Assembly: GCA_905182995.1 (NCBI GenBank)
Contig: CAJJDP010000071.1
Coordinates: 412,988 to 476,987, forward strand
DNA from: Paramecium octaurelia
Taxonomy: Eukaryota > Ciliophora > Oligohymenophorea > Peniculida > Parameciidae
DNA length: 64,000 nucleotides
Direction: 5' to 3'
This document shows, piece by piece, positions 12,201 through 24,597 of this stretch. Position numbers and translations under genes: made by a program. The number at the start of each line of letters is the position of its first letter. Position 1 is the first letter of the stretch. The notes under the pieces are model-generated. The model had not been told where the DNA came from. It was given only the letters and a program-made list of their open reading frames with translations, and ran no database searches.

Positions 12201-13215
12201 TTGTTAATAGGAGAAGGATTGCCATATGAAAGAGTGATGAGCAAAGATAATGCTATAAATAATTTTAATGACCTTGCATAACAATTCAAAGTATAGCACA
12301 ATTTTTCCTCACATCCAGATGCATTTAAACAAGGGAATGTATTAAGTTTTGCAGACTTTAATTAATTGATGCAGCATTATTTTAAATTAGATCAAGCATC
12401 CCATAATTTGGATGAGTTATATGAAAAGTTTTTGTTAAAAGGAAATTAATATATATACTTGATTGATATTTTGTTGAAGTTAAATTAGAATAAATAATTG
12501 GAGGTATTAAATTTATTCATCCCAAATGAAAAGATTAGTCATAAACAATTGAGGAGGGAATAATTAGAATTTAATGGAGATGTGAAATTTTTAAAAGTAT
12601 TGATATCAGATGAAAATTATGGGTAAAGTGTTGATTTAACAGCTTATTTCAATGGTTTGCTGTTAAATCATTATTTAAAGTACAACTCGTACGATATGTT
12701 GTTAATTGATCATAATAATAGATTATACTTGCTAGACAATGCAGGTTCTTTCTTGTCACAGTTACGAGCATGTACATATAATAATATTTTTAGAAACTTT
12801 AATTTTAAGTCTAAAATTTAGTAGTTTCGGTAACATTCGCAACTTGCAATACTAGCTAACTAAATAATTTAAATTAACCAAGGAATTGCAAACTTCTGCA
12901 ATCTCAATTAAAGAGCTATTAGAAAATAACAGCAGATTATTATCTCTGGATAACAATTACATTTTGATGAATGAAAAACTCTCTACTTTCAATTCACATT
13001 TGGCATATTTAAGATGCAGAGATGGATCCAAACAATTCTATACTTGTGATGTTATCGGGAGAATTTTGAACAAGAATAACGAATTGCAATACTTTGTTGT
13101 ACAATTGGAGTAAGACAAGAGGATCATTAAGTCTAAGGATGATGTGTTATTAATTGATAACATCCCTCTGGAGGAATTGGAAGTGTTTGATAAGACATGG
13201 AAACAAGTATTATGA
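9263..13215 (+). CDS. Large coiled-coil protein of unknown function, about 1,302 aa
   Basis: ATG 9263 (MIQIKNDKTIKYPNGFLLIT) to TGA 13213-13215 with two 22-nt introns (near 9329 and at 12772) gives a clean 1,302-residue frame. Coding sequence may begin earlier, at ATG 9153. After about 120 folded residues comes a long coiled coil with Glu-rich and QQ-rich stretches (about 150-270), then a beta-rich segment (about 290-350) that could be a C2-like module, then an all-helical half. The segment FYFDIWLRVFDYIIG followed by AIASVIGGIL faintly recalls the end of a TBC/RabGAP domain, but no catalytic Arg/Gln pair was identified. No membrane segment. It converges with the chromate-type transporter, stops only 27 bp apart. 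Function unknown. Confidence 0.7.
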
Positions 13216-13242
13216 TGATGATATAATTTTAATAAATAAAAA

Positions 13243-14633
13243 TCATTATTAAAATATCACTGGGTCCAATTCTCTATAATACCATAATGCTAAATAACGA
13301 ATAATGAATAATGCTGCTCCCAAGCTTATAACAGCTGGACTGTTAAAGTTCAAAAGACTCACATATATTAAACTCAAAAATGTTATCACAGTTGCGGTTG
13401 GCATATCATATTTGCAGGCATCTACCCAAGAATAATATACAGCTGTGGCTAGAAATCCTACGGCCACACTGACTACTCCTTGTTTAAATTTCGTCATATA
13501 TACGTTAGTTTTGAAGTTGCCCCAATGAGGCAGCAACCCCCAGATTTAGAGAATTGATGGCACAAATATGGCTATCCAACAGCACACTCCTCCAGAAAAG
13601 CCCATGCTGTGAGTTCCCAAAAATATAGCAAAATTCAAATATGGACCAGGTAAAGCAGCAGCCAGTCCGAATCCCAACCAAAATGCATCTTCGTTTATAT
13701 ATAAAGGATTAAGTACAGTTTCAGCATACATAAATGGTAAGGTTATTGGAGTGCCTCCTATCATGAAAGTTCCTATATTATAAAAGGTTAGGGATATATC
13801 TAAGATCATCGATTAATATGCTGAATTCAAATATAGCAATGCAAGTAGGATTATTGCATACAAATAAAATGATTTATTCCCCAATAATTAACTAATTTTA
13901 TGGCTATTTTTGATATTAATTAATTTTGGATCGGTGATAATAGCTGGAGTTACTGTTTGATCTTTTATAAAAGTGCTACGACCTGCTGTATTTTCTGCAT
14001 CGTATTCCAACATTATGGCCAAGATTCCACCCATCATCATTGTTAAAATTAACACATAAGATTATTGATATGCCACCAGAAGAACTGCACTTAATATTGA
14101 CAAACTCAAATGCACCCTATTTTTAATTGAATGCATAGCCATAGAAATCATTAACTATAATATTAAAGCCACTGTACTCGCTTTGATTCCTTGGATGGCT
14201 AAAAATATCAAAATGTTCAAATCCCTAGGATCAGAATACCTGCTGTATAAGAAACCCAATAATGCTAACAATAAGGCTCCAGGTGTTGCAAATGCTACCA
14301 GGGCAACCACGCCACCTTGAGCATTCTTCATTGCTATTGTACCTAAAGCTACCATCATCTATGAAGTTGTTGCTCCAGGGATGAAGTCTACTAGTGATAT
14401 GATTTCCTCCAATTGAGATTCCTTTTATTATTAAATTTGTTTACTGTCACTGCCTATGCTTTAGTGACGAATACTTCCTTAAATTAGCCATATAGACTTG
14501 CATTAAGAGTTTTAATGTCGAAAAGAGCAAAAGGGTATGCCAGACTGAATAACTCCTTATAAGTTAGAGTTCTAGATGCATCGATCAACAGAGAAAATTT
14601 AGCCGCAACTGGTTGAGGTCTCAAGGTTTACAT
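13243..14633 (-). CDS. Chromate-transporter (CHR) family membrane protein, 455 aa
   Basis: ATG 14633 (MQTLRPQPVAAKFSLLIDAS) to TGA 13243 with one 23-nt intron near 14435 gives 455 residues. Two homologous halves each carry the CHR signature: DFIPGATTSQMMVALGTIAM with NAQGG and ATPGALLLALLGF in the first, and FGLAAALPGPYLNFAIFLGT with GFSGGVCCWIAIFVPS in the second. About ten hydrophobic helices follow. The family is a secondary anion (chromate/sulfate) transporter best known in bacteria, fungi and algae. The two-domain fused form is usual. Its substrate in this organism is unknown. It ends 27 bp from the convergent coiled-coil gene. Confidence 0.85.
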
Positions 14634-14987
14634 TTCAATCATCTTAATAAATAATTATATCTCAATTATTAAACAATTTATGCACAAACTACATTTAATC
14701 ATTCCTCCTTCTGCTCTTAACTACTCAGAACCTACTACTGTATGCCACCATTTTTAGATGTCAAGTCAATTAATATTCAATATTCCAAAACTATTCCAAT
14801 ATTTTAATTTTTTGATAATGTCTCTACATTTTATTCCTTTCAATTTTGTAACCAAGTCTGCATGTGTCATTTCATTTATAACTTTGATATTAGATCTTAA
14901 TCATTATCATAATTGTAAAAGCACTAAGTATTTATATATAGTTTTGTTTAAGAATCGATATAAAATTAGTCCTTTTTATATATTTAA
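14634..14987. other. Intergenic stretch with unresolved coding-like pieces
   Basis: Between the transporter start and the WD-gene stop, the minus strand shows short coding-like frames (for example one starting MTHADLVTKLKGIKCRDIIK near 14860) that I could not connect by GT-AG introns. They may be a small gene, the decayed end of one, or chance. Confidence 0.25.
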
Positions 14988-16616
14988 TCATAACATATAA
15001 TATCTTAATTAATCACCACATAAAATAATTATTTTCGTATTCCCTTCTTAGATAAACAAAGGGTTATGTAAAAACACTTCATAAGATCTAATAATATTTT
15101 CATCTGCTTGTTCCGACTTGATTGATAAGTATTGAATTTTTAAGGGATTATTTTCAACTTTTTGATAAAATTCACTATTGGAATCACTAGTTTCCTTACC
15201 TTTTTACAAAAATACTTATTCTTTTTAATTCGGGTTTTTAGAGAATAAATAAATTTGATTTTAATATTTGATGAAACACATTATTATTTGATTGAGTTTA
15301 TGTTCATAAATTTTACTGCGACTTTAAAATTAACTTAATATTTTATATTGGTATTGTTGATTTGAGTTTTCTGCATCTTTATACTAATCATCCTTGATTT
15401 CTAGATTGTTATCGTTCTTGAGTGGCTCTTTAATTTTAATTAATTTTCCACTTTCAGTTGAAAATAAAATATTCTAATTGTCTGAAAGCTCAAAACAGGT
15501 AATTTTATCAATTTTATCATAAGCATCTTCCAATGTAGGATGATAATCCAAAGCATTTAATTAGATGTTTAAATTATTCTATTAGTTTTCCCCCATAATC
15601 ATTAAGCATTATTACAACGCATATTTATAAGTGTGTTTGTCTACTTATACCAATTAACCTGCTGCTTATTGATTTGCGTTATTTTAATTCTGTTCTGGTA
15701 TTTCCAATTTACCTTGTGTTAATATTAATTCTTCTTTCTTTTAGCTAGTAGATATCAGACTAACAGTGTAATGGGGAAAAACCAAATGATTATTCCAAAT
15801 ACATAGGTTATCAATGATACTATCAAAGTAAAATCTTTTGATAACCTTACCATCGATAGTCTGAATTAAGAGCTACATGTCATCACCACAAGAACAGAGC
15901 TGATTGTTAAAGTAAACCATTGATCTTACAGAATCATTATGACTATGCAATTTTTTCATTATTTAAGAGACATCAGATAAATTCAATATATATCTAATCT
16001 TATTGACACTATTAATCCAATATTTACCGGATATTTGATATCTAATGATTTGATTACTTTCATAACCAGCAATCAAATATGATTAATTCTAGTTCAATTC
16101 AACATTAAGCAAACAATTAATAAACTCATAAAGATTTTGTTAATATGGTATAATAATATGGCGTAGGTCTAGTTCATCCTTTGAAAAACTCAAACTTTGT
16201 TAATTCTCATTTCCTTAGTTCTCTTAAGCATTTGTATACTATGGTAATTGTTCAGGTTTTGATTGGACTGATATATTAGCAATATCCCACAGATAGATAT
16301 TTTTATCAGCTCCTGCAGATGCTAAAAAACACTTTTACTATTTCAAACTCTGACCCCCTTATTTCTCTATTTTGCTTTTCCACAGCTATCTTTTAACTTC
16401 TTACCATTAGTTTTCATCTAGGTTTTGGTCTTTTTATTCATTGATTTCATTGCATTTCTCAAAACTTTCCTCCAACACAACGTTATGGAGAGTCGCTGCA
16501 AACACATAGGAAGTATGTTTGTTTAAATTATGAAGTTATAGACTTGTAAGTTGTGCATTTGATGTTTAGAGAGACAATTAGCTTCTAAGCTTCTATGATT
16601 CAAGAACCTAATTCAT
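14988..16616 (-). CDS. WD-repeat-containing protein, 542 aa, intronless
   Basis: ATG 16616 (MNQVLESQKLRSQLSLQTSN) to TGA 14988 is one uninterrupted frame of 542 codons under the ciliate code. It carries degenerate WD40-type blades: SAGADKNIYLWDI near 125, further beta-repeat segments such as LIAGYESNQIIRYQI, SHNDSVRSMVYFNNQLCSC and DNLCIWNN, and a polar Gln/Asn-rich C-terminal half. Only some repeats keep the terminal WD, so it is probably a divergent propeller scaffold. No other domain is seen. The stop of the upstream same-strand P4-ATPase gene lies only about 35 bp before this start. Partner and pathway are unknown. Confidence 0.75.
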
Positions 16617-16650
16617 ATTAATTTTATATTATATATATTAATAAAATCAT

Positions 16651-19600
16651 TCAGCATGCTATGATTAGCTAAATTTAATTACTTCTTCGTTTTGCTATTA
16701 TTATTGTTATTACTTATAGAGAGGTTCCCAAAAAGAATCCTAAAACTACCTTTGATTCTTTTCTTTTAATTCAATGAGTTTCAACTGATTTTATCCAAAA
16801 TCATTCACTTTGTATAACATTTCTGTGGCAGGATCAGTAAAGAATTCTCTCTATAGTTGAGCTATGATAGCCTCCATTCCACCTATGATGCCTCCAATAA
16901 GAATTATAGACAACCAGAAATGAGGAGTACCAACCATAGTAAATGGAGTGTATTCCATCAAAGTTCCTGGCCAAAATTATGATATGATAACGTAGATGAT
17001 GTAGAGTAATACAGATAGGAAAGTTATGCAAATAAAATTAAACCAAGTCCAATATTTGGTATGGATAGCTATTTTCAAGTCGGCAATCTTAAATATGAAT
17101 GAAATTTAATACCAAAATAATGCTAGAATACACAGTCAATGAAAATGCTGCCAATCCTCCAGGAAATCCATTGTCTTCAACAATCTCATAATCTAAAATC
17201 CAAAGTATGAAAAAGAAGATTATCATACCGTGTACTAAACCATTAAATGCCCATAATGTATAGTTTGGAATGGTAAAAATACTTTTACTTTATCCGATAA
17301 AGTAAAGACTTGGAAATTTAACTTTAAGGTAATCTTCAAACTTTTTTTAAACAGATGCAACTTCCTCCTTCTCATCAAATTAAATGTGTTGTCTGTAATT
17401 GATGTCCTGATCAAAAGTACCTCTCATAATAAGTGGAAGTGCAGTGAATATTAAATTATAGAAGGTAATGTACCAGTCATCGAAAAATGATTGTCCAGAG
17501 AATGCACAAAAATAGGAAAAGAAAAACTATGGAACAGTGAAGATCATGTTTTTGTAAAAGAAGTATAAAACCATCTCTGCAATTCGAATGTAATTCCAAT
17601 GGCCATGAACCAACAACAATCTCCATAGACATCTAAATTCTCCCAAAGCAAAATCACTACTTTGAACAGCCCTCATTCCTTCGTTTCCATACAATCCTAC
17701 TCCGATATGAGCAGCTTGGATCATATTCACATCATTAGCACCATCACCAATTGCTAAAGTAATTTTGTTGAGTCGATCTTTAATTAATCTTACCACATCA
17801 GCCTTCTATTTCGGAGTGACTCTACAACAAACAACGCTTTCACAATCCTTAGCCATACTCACAAATGCTTAGGCTAATTCCTCATTATCAATTACAAATT
17901 ATAGGGATGACCCTTCTACAACGAATGACTAAAGGTAAGAATGCAGTTAAATACTTTTTTTCTATTCTCTTTAATACAATGTTCATATGTTTCTTGAATG
18001 TCTCCAATCTTTCTTTTGCAATCATCAACACTTGATTCCGACAACCTCATGACAGTGAAGTCACCTTAGATTAAACGACAACTTTTAGCTATGTTTTCTG
18101 CTGTTTCCAACTTATCACCAGTCAACATCCACACTTTTATATTAGCTTTCAACAAATCAGCGATTGTCTCTGGAACCAATGGTTATAACTTATCTTCCAC
18201 AGCAGATGCTCCGAGAAGAGTTAAGTTTTATTCTAAATTGTTGGTCAATTTTTCTAGGTTTCAATATATTTTGTATACCTAGTTCTTCTGCTCTGGTGTC
18301 GTTGTCTGGCAAATTGTTGTAGGCGTTGTCGAATTCTCTGTATTCGTCATTTGATAATATTCTTATGCCCATTAATAAGCATCTTAAACCAATTTTACTG
18401 AAATCGTCCAAATAGTTTATAATTTGATTAAGAAACATTTAATTTGGAGATAGTCTTCCCTTAATAATATTATCAGCTCCTTTAATAAATAATTTGATAA
18501 CTCCATTGTCATCAATAATGACACTCATTCGCTTACGTGCTGAATCAAATTCAAAGGATTTTAATAATTTAACTTTTTTATCCTTTCCCAAAATTATAAA
18601 CTTTTATTCACTAGCAGAAGCACCAGTGAATTGAAAACCCATCCTAGCAGCTGCATCTACCAAGGTAATTTCATCTGGAGATGGTCCTTAATAGGTAGCA
18701 TTTTAATTTTTGTCATACTGAACTATACATTCATGAGCTGATGATAATAAGAAAAAGTATTCTTCAATTAGATTTCTCTACTTTGAAATTTTGACTTATT
18801 GTTTTCCATCTAATGACTATACTACCAAATTGACTGGTTATTCTCCGGAAGACCCTTCTCCTTTAAGAATGGCACTTAATTCAAGATCTTGGAAATTAAA
18901 CACCGAATGTTGGAAAACATCAGTTGCAGGATGTACTTTAGCGGTTTGCTGTCTTTTTAGATCTACATTTTATACTGGAATGTTTGTGTGTTGTTGTTCC
19001 TGTCCATATAATGTGTTTCCTATTATACAATACTTGAATTCCATCTGATTACAAGTAAGAGTGCCAGTTTTGTCAGAAAAAATGTACTCTATTTATCCGA
19101 GTTCCTCGTTTATAGTGGTGGTTTGCACTTTGGCAAACTTGTCTCTTTATTAGACATACATCTCTTCATCCTATTCAATAAAGTATGCTTAAAACACCTT
19201 TACGAATTCCAGACTGACTATCAATGAGATTGGGATCATAGTATTATATAATAAAATGTAACTGAAAAAAGCATAAAAGCTTAGCAAATTAGGTTAGAAA
19301 TCACCATAACCCAAATACCAACTGTCACTGCCATATTTATGCAGCCAAGCAGAAGAAAAGGAGGCTGTGATGATTGATAATGAGATTTGAACTACCAATA
19401 TTCCCAAAATCAAAATATTCATAATTCTCTCAATTTCACTTGTTTTAATTCTTGATGCATCAGCATTCCTCATAATCTTAGTATCCTAACCTGTATAAAC
19501 TACTAGTCCAATCACCCATTCAGTATTTCTAAGAAATGCGCCTCTGAGTAATAGTTGTTTAGCTGTTAATTAAAATTTCTTTTGCTAACCATTTCCCACA

Positions 19601-20343
19601 CTTAAATATAAGGACGCATCCAATTCATATAGATTCTAAGTGGGAACTTGTGCATCCACCTTTACTTTCTCCTCTGCATAATTACTCTTATCGCGGTATA
19701 GCTATTAGCTCTCCAAAATTGCACTCTTTGGCTTCAAATTCTTCTCCCCATCCAACGACGATGTTTCTATATAGCATGCACCACTCTCAATAGAACTTCC
19801 CAAAACTATCAGATCTGCTGGAAAACTCTCATCCTATTTCACCAATACGAAATCTCCCACTGCTAGTTGAGCCCATGTAGATCTATGTCGTATTAATTTC
19901 TATTTTACATTGTCATTACGCGAGACTTCATTATCACACATTCTGTCGCATTCACTTCATTATCCGATACGTGTCTCCCATAATCCTCCCAACCTTTCAT
20001 ATTAGTTTTCATTCTTACCTTCTCTCCCCATTGATAATCCTAACACAAATACTAACGGAGCTATTGCACTGAACGGATTCAGAGTTGATAATACTGGAAT
20101 ACACTGGATTATTGCAATGCACAAGAAATAAATGTTAGCATATCGAGTAAACTACAAAAGTAATGATTTTGGCAAGAAAGTTACTAAATTATATCTACAT
20201 AACTCTAATATAATCTCTTACCGTGATGTCTTTATGAAGTTAGATGGAAATTATTCTAACTCTTCTAATGTTCTCTCACTCCTAAAATTTCCCTCAAATG
20301 AACGAGGCTAATTCAAGACATCGGGCCTTTTAGACCAAAACAT
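16651..20343 (-). CDS. P4-type ATPase (phospholipid flippase), about 1,180 aa
   Basis: ATG 20343 ([20 protein letters not shown]) to TGA 16651, with at least six introns of 25-27 nt recognised or required by frame, gives about 1,180 residues. It shows P4 hallmarks: SFEGNF near the N-terminus, [25 protein letters not shown] (DGET motif with Thr replaced by Lys), the phosphorylated Asp in DKTGTLTCN near 405, [13 protein letters not shown]-type sequence, [18 protein letters not shown] near 840 and [10 protein letters not shown] at the start of the C-terminal membrane helices. It ends in a Gln-rich cytosolic tail. It would move phosphatidylserine or related lipids to the cytosolic leaflet, normally with a CDC50-type partner not encoded here. 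Confidence 0.92.
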
Positions 20344-20411
20344 TTGATATTTGTTTATAAATAATATTTTGGAAATTTTCCAACATTCTAAATTTGTTAT
20401 GTATATAAGCC

Positions 20412-21571
20412 TCAAAACTTTGGCAATGGAACTTCATTGTCTAATTTGACAATCACTCTTCCCAAATTCTTACCCAGGAACACCTTCTATAATCCTATGG
20501 TCACATTCTCTAATCCATTGATGAATTCCTCTTTGTGTCTATACATATAAGAATACATCATTACTAAATATGATTTCCTGTGACTAATTCATTCATCTCT
20601 TTGAAAGATTCCATGATGGCATTTTTTTAACCAAAGTACAATATTCCTTCAGCCTTAATTTACTTTGTAATAAAGTGAGATAAATTTTTTAATCCTCCTC
20701 TATTCTTCCAAGTATAATATGTAGCAGTTGCTCCACATAACACAATGAAAGCACCCTTATTCATGGCTGGTAAGACAGCGTCCAAGACCTCTTCTCCTGA
20801 ATTATCATACATAGCATCGATTCCCTCAGGAGCAGCTTACTTCATTAATTTTGTCAATTTGCTAAGAAGAAATAGGTTAATTAATATACTCTGTATCAAC
20901 AATTCCATTTGAATCCAAAGTGTCATTGTAACAAACACAAGCATCAGCTCCCAGTGAAAGAACGAAGTCTTTCTTGTCTCTACTGCTAACGATTCCAACC
21001 GTTCTGTATCCCCAATATTTTCCTATTTATAGAGCAAATGATCCTGTTGATCCAGCAGCAGATGAAACCACTAGAGTCTTCTTGGATTCTTTGGTTGGTA
21101 GATTTTCTTTAGGAATTTGATGCAATCCTTTGAGAGCAGTGATGCCTGTGACACCGTACCTAAATTATCACAATTAAAAATATACACAGACAAAAAGAGA
21201 GGCAAGTTTGGATCGTGTTTCGATTTAACTGCTGGCAATTTGAATATTGTATTGGCATTTCTAACACAATAGTCTGCGCAATCCAAGGCTCCCAAGACCA
21301 AATCTCCTTTGTTGAATCTTTTGCTTTTAGATTCAGCAACAACTCCACATCCAAAGGCTGGGATGACTTGTCCTTAATGCACAGTATCGATGTAAGTCTT
21401 GGCTCCTGAAAACCATACTCTCATGACTGGATCGATGCTCACATAGCAAACTTTGATAAGAAGATCGTTTTCCTTAAGATTTGTGGGAATAGGGAAGTCC
21501 TTCAAATCGAAGAAGTCGATGTTCTTTGGAAAACTATCATCTGGATATCTGCGCAGAGTTACTCCTCTCAT
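20412..21571 (-). CDS. NADPH-dependent medium-chain reductase (prostaglandin reductase/zinc-less MDR type), 359 aa
   Basis: ATG 21571 (MRGVTLRRYPDDSFPKNIDF) to TGA 20412 with introns of 26, 28 and 26 nt gives exactly 359 residues. The N-terminal GroES-like part has NDLLIKVCYVSIDPVMRVW and GQVIPAFGCGVVAES. The Rossmann half has YGVTGITALKGL, then VVSSAAGSTGSFALQIGKYW with the NADP-binding AGSTGS loop, and GADACVCYND. The order and the missing catalytic zinc ligands fit the leukotriene B4 dehydrogenase/prostaglandin reductase group, which reduces enone double bonds with NADPH in the cytosol. The actual substrate cannot be told. A longer frame upstream (to 21640) begins with an unconvincing leader, so I chose 21571. 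Confidence 0.85.
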
Positions 21572-21695
21572 TTTAATAATATAAAATAAAGATTTAAACA
21601 AGTTTTTTGAACATTGGGTTGCATTAATGTGTAATTTCACGATTTCTAAATCAATAAATGATCGATTATGGAAAATATATAAATATTATAGGGTT

Positions 21696-22547
21696 TCATT
21701 TAGTTTTAGGTGAGTATCCAGCAGGACTCCTGACTCCGGTTAGATTGGGTTCTTGATACATGGAAGAGTCTTGTTTTTCTAAGGAAATTTCTTTCATACA
21801 GACATTCTCTGCCTCAATGAGTTCCAATTTTCTGAGGATTTTTTCCTTCATCAAAGCCATTTTACTGATTTGTGCATCTTCAGGGAGTTTCTAAATGATG
21901 ATAATTAGTTTATCTAGTTTGTTAAGGTGATAACTTTTAACTGTGTTGATTCTCTAAGAGATAGAAAATATTTATACATCAGTAATAACTTGAGTCTCAC
22001 GTTGTAGATTTATGTTGCGTTCCATCTAACGTCTGATCTCATCCAAGAGAGATCTTTGGTTTGAATATAGTTCTACCAGCTACTTGCGAAGCTTTTCGTG
22101 TTCATTGAGATAGGACTCCTATTCGAATTCTTTGGTTAAAGATTCCAAACTTTGCTTAATATCATCTTAATTTCTTCTTTTGATCTTCGATAAATTATTC
22201 CTATAAATGTTATTCAAATTCAATACTTGAGACCTCTTCTGAATTGAGAATGTTGGAATTCACTTTTACCATGTTTATTTTTTAGCTTCTTAAATCCATA
22301 CATATTGAGTTATCTAACTCTATATTGATGAGTAATTACCTCAGAAAGCTCTGATAATTGCGATGTTTGAAATACTGAGGCATTATTTGTTCAGTCAATA
22401 AGGATGAATCCAAAATCTAAAATGTGGTCCCATCTTTATTCCATCCAATTGCTGATTAGTCGGACTCAAAAATAACAAATTTTGTATTACTTCAAGTATT
22501 TCATATAATTTTTATAGAAATGATGGTATTTGTTTAATCTCTTGCAT
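21696..22547 (-). CDS. HSF: Second heat-shock-factor-type transcription factor, 257 aa
   Basis: ATG 22547 (MQEIKQIPSFLQKLYEILE) to TGA 21696 with three 26-nt introns gives 257 residues. The DNA-binding domain reads SAIGWNKDGTTFQILDSSLL, FKHRNYQSFLRQLNMYGFKK, then SEFQHSQFRRGLKNNLSKIK, all canonical HSF positions. Residues about 115-200 form a coiled coil (ESLTKEFEQESYLNEHEKLR) for trimerisation, followed by a polar tail ending SPAGYSPKTK. The first intron falls at the same codon (after ILE) as in the HSF at 7217-7968; the other two fall elsewhere. A simple ORF search sees only the 3' half, because the intron hides the start. Confidence 0.9.
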
Positions 22548-22590
22548 TTATTCTTTGATTTATAATTATTAAAGAATAAAAATAAAATAA

Positions 22591-24542
22591 ATGTAGCAAT
22601 CTCAATTACTCACATTTGATGTATTCCGAGGCATTTCCCAGTTCCTTTCAATCAAGGATTTGTTAAATGTGTAGAGTGTTTCAAAGCAAATGAAAGATAA
22701 TGTGTTATTAGCCCTTAAAGCACTCTTAGCAAGCATTGGTTTCAATAATCCAAATACAACTACACCATACAATATCATCTTTCGTACCATCTTTGGAAGA
22801 GAGACTTATTTTTGGTCATTTGATGAAAGTGTCAAGCCTTTCAAAAGAAGACACATTCTAGGAATGCCAGTAAAATCGATTCAAGTAGGACTAACATATA
22901 CTGGCATACTCACAATTCAAAATCGAATGTACATTTGCATGTCACAGGAGTATCAAGAAATCATCAATCAGAAACCTAACTTTATTATTAAGTAAGATAT
23001 TTAAATGCATATTTTTTAAAAGATTTAATGTGAAACAATACTCAGCAGCCAGCAAGGGAAAATTCATATACTTGAAAGAGAACGGAGACCTAATTGTTAT
23101 GTTCGAGAATCAGGAAGAATATTTAATTGCTAAAAATGTGGAGCATTTTGAAACTTCTTATTACTAACTAGTTGCCATCTTCAGCAATCCATAAAAAATA
23201 CCCTAATTACCCTCTGAATAAACTAGAGCCATTCTGTATTAATTATAAGATCTAGCACCTCATAATTGCGATCACGCACAAAAATACAAGCAAATTGTCT
23301 TACCAGATAATGAAGTATCAAATAATATTATATTTAGATAATCACATAAGTAGCAATTGGAGGCAGTGCTATTTATTATTTGACAAAAACATAAAAAGTA
23401 TATTCTTCAGACACCAAGAATGAATAAGTAATTGATCCCATTATTAAAACTGTCCACCAAAATTATTTTGACAAACGATCTATCATTTCTATTTATAGCG
23501 GTCTGAACTATTTCCTTGCACTTTCAAGAGAGAATATTAAATCAATCAAGGAATGGACTAATGAAGAACTCCAAGTTTGGCTAGCTAAAATTGGTTTTTC
23601 CGATTATGTTAATATTGTAAAGTACAATGAATTTACAGGATTGGAATTTTCAAAGTAAGCTGTTCTTTAAGATTTCTAAAAAAACACTCTTGGCCTCACT
23701 AATGCTGAATTATAGATTAAACTAAGCACAGAAATCACCAGAGCCATGGAATTACAATATAAAGAATATTAACTATTCGGATGGGGTAAGAATGACTATG
23801 GACAATTGGCAGCTCCTCTCTCTAACAATGTTCAATTTACAAAAGTAGCCTTACCTAATTTAGATGAAGATGATGAAATTATACAGATTGAATGTGGATG
23901 GAAAAATGTAGCTATCCTAACACATTCAGGCAAGCTCTATTTGACTGAAAATTAGTAAAAATAAATCAAAAGAGAAAAAGATATCCAACAATAACAACAA
24001 TAATAGTAATAGGATGAGGGAGGAAAAAAAAGAAAGAAAAGTAGACAAGAATAAAAGGACATTAAAGATCAGAAGGAATAAAAAGAACCAGAACAATAGA
24101 TATAATAATAATAGTAATCTAAGTATTGGAGTGACATATCCAAAATCTTTATTAAATCTAAGTAAAATAAATTACAATTAATTATTTTAGTGATAAAAGA
24201 GAATACAAACACTATTATGCGAATCTAAGCAAAGATTACTTAGTTGTTGTTTGCTCTATTTTTGATAAAAAGACCATGATCAACTATTTCCCAGAGATGT
24301 TAGAGCAAAAGGATATTCAAAAGAAATTCAAGCCCACTCTTTAAGTCATAGATAGAATTCTTTGGGACACCAAATTTAATAAAGAGGACTTTATCGTAGG
24401 ATATGAAGATAGATTCTTAGGAATTATGGAAGTTCCTTTTACAGACTTTATAATCAGTTAGGTTAAGAGTCATAGAGTTCAATACTTTAAATAAAAAGGT
24501 AAGATTGTATGGGATAGACCTCGCAGGCTTGACTTATTATGA
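22591..24542 (+). CDS. F-box, RCC1-like, SAM and MJ1316 (DUF504) multidomain protein, 622 aa
   Basis: ATG 22591 to TGA 24542 with introns of 31, 23 and 29 nt gives 622 residues. Order: F-box at about 5-45 (FDVFRGISQFLSIKDLLNVQ), RCC1-type beta repeats at about 60-300, a SAM-like helical domain at about 300-370 (WTNEELQVWLAKIGFSDYVN), a good RCC1 repeat (LFGWGKNDYGQLAAP), a low-complexity Gln/Lys linker at about 440-500, and a C-terminal MJ1316/DUF504 domain (VIDRILWDTKFNKEDFIVGY; HRVQYFKQKGKIVWDRPRRL). The last domain is thought to bind RNA termini and is found with RNA-repair enzymes and in vertebrate LENG9. An F-box suggests an SCF ubiquitin-ligase adaptor. This combination is unusual; the target is unknown. 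Confidence 0.82.
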
Positions 24543-24597
24543 GTTATTATTAAACATACATTAAGTTAATATATATATCGTAGAATTAAATTGTACA

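Noticed and set aside
22690-22995. Standard-code 101-residue ORF as a separate gene
   Set aside because: It is only the first exon fragment of the F-box/RCC1/SAM/MJ1316 gene, which starts at 22591 and continues after a 31-nt intron.
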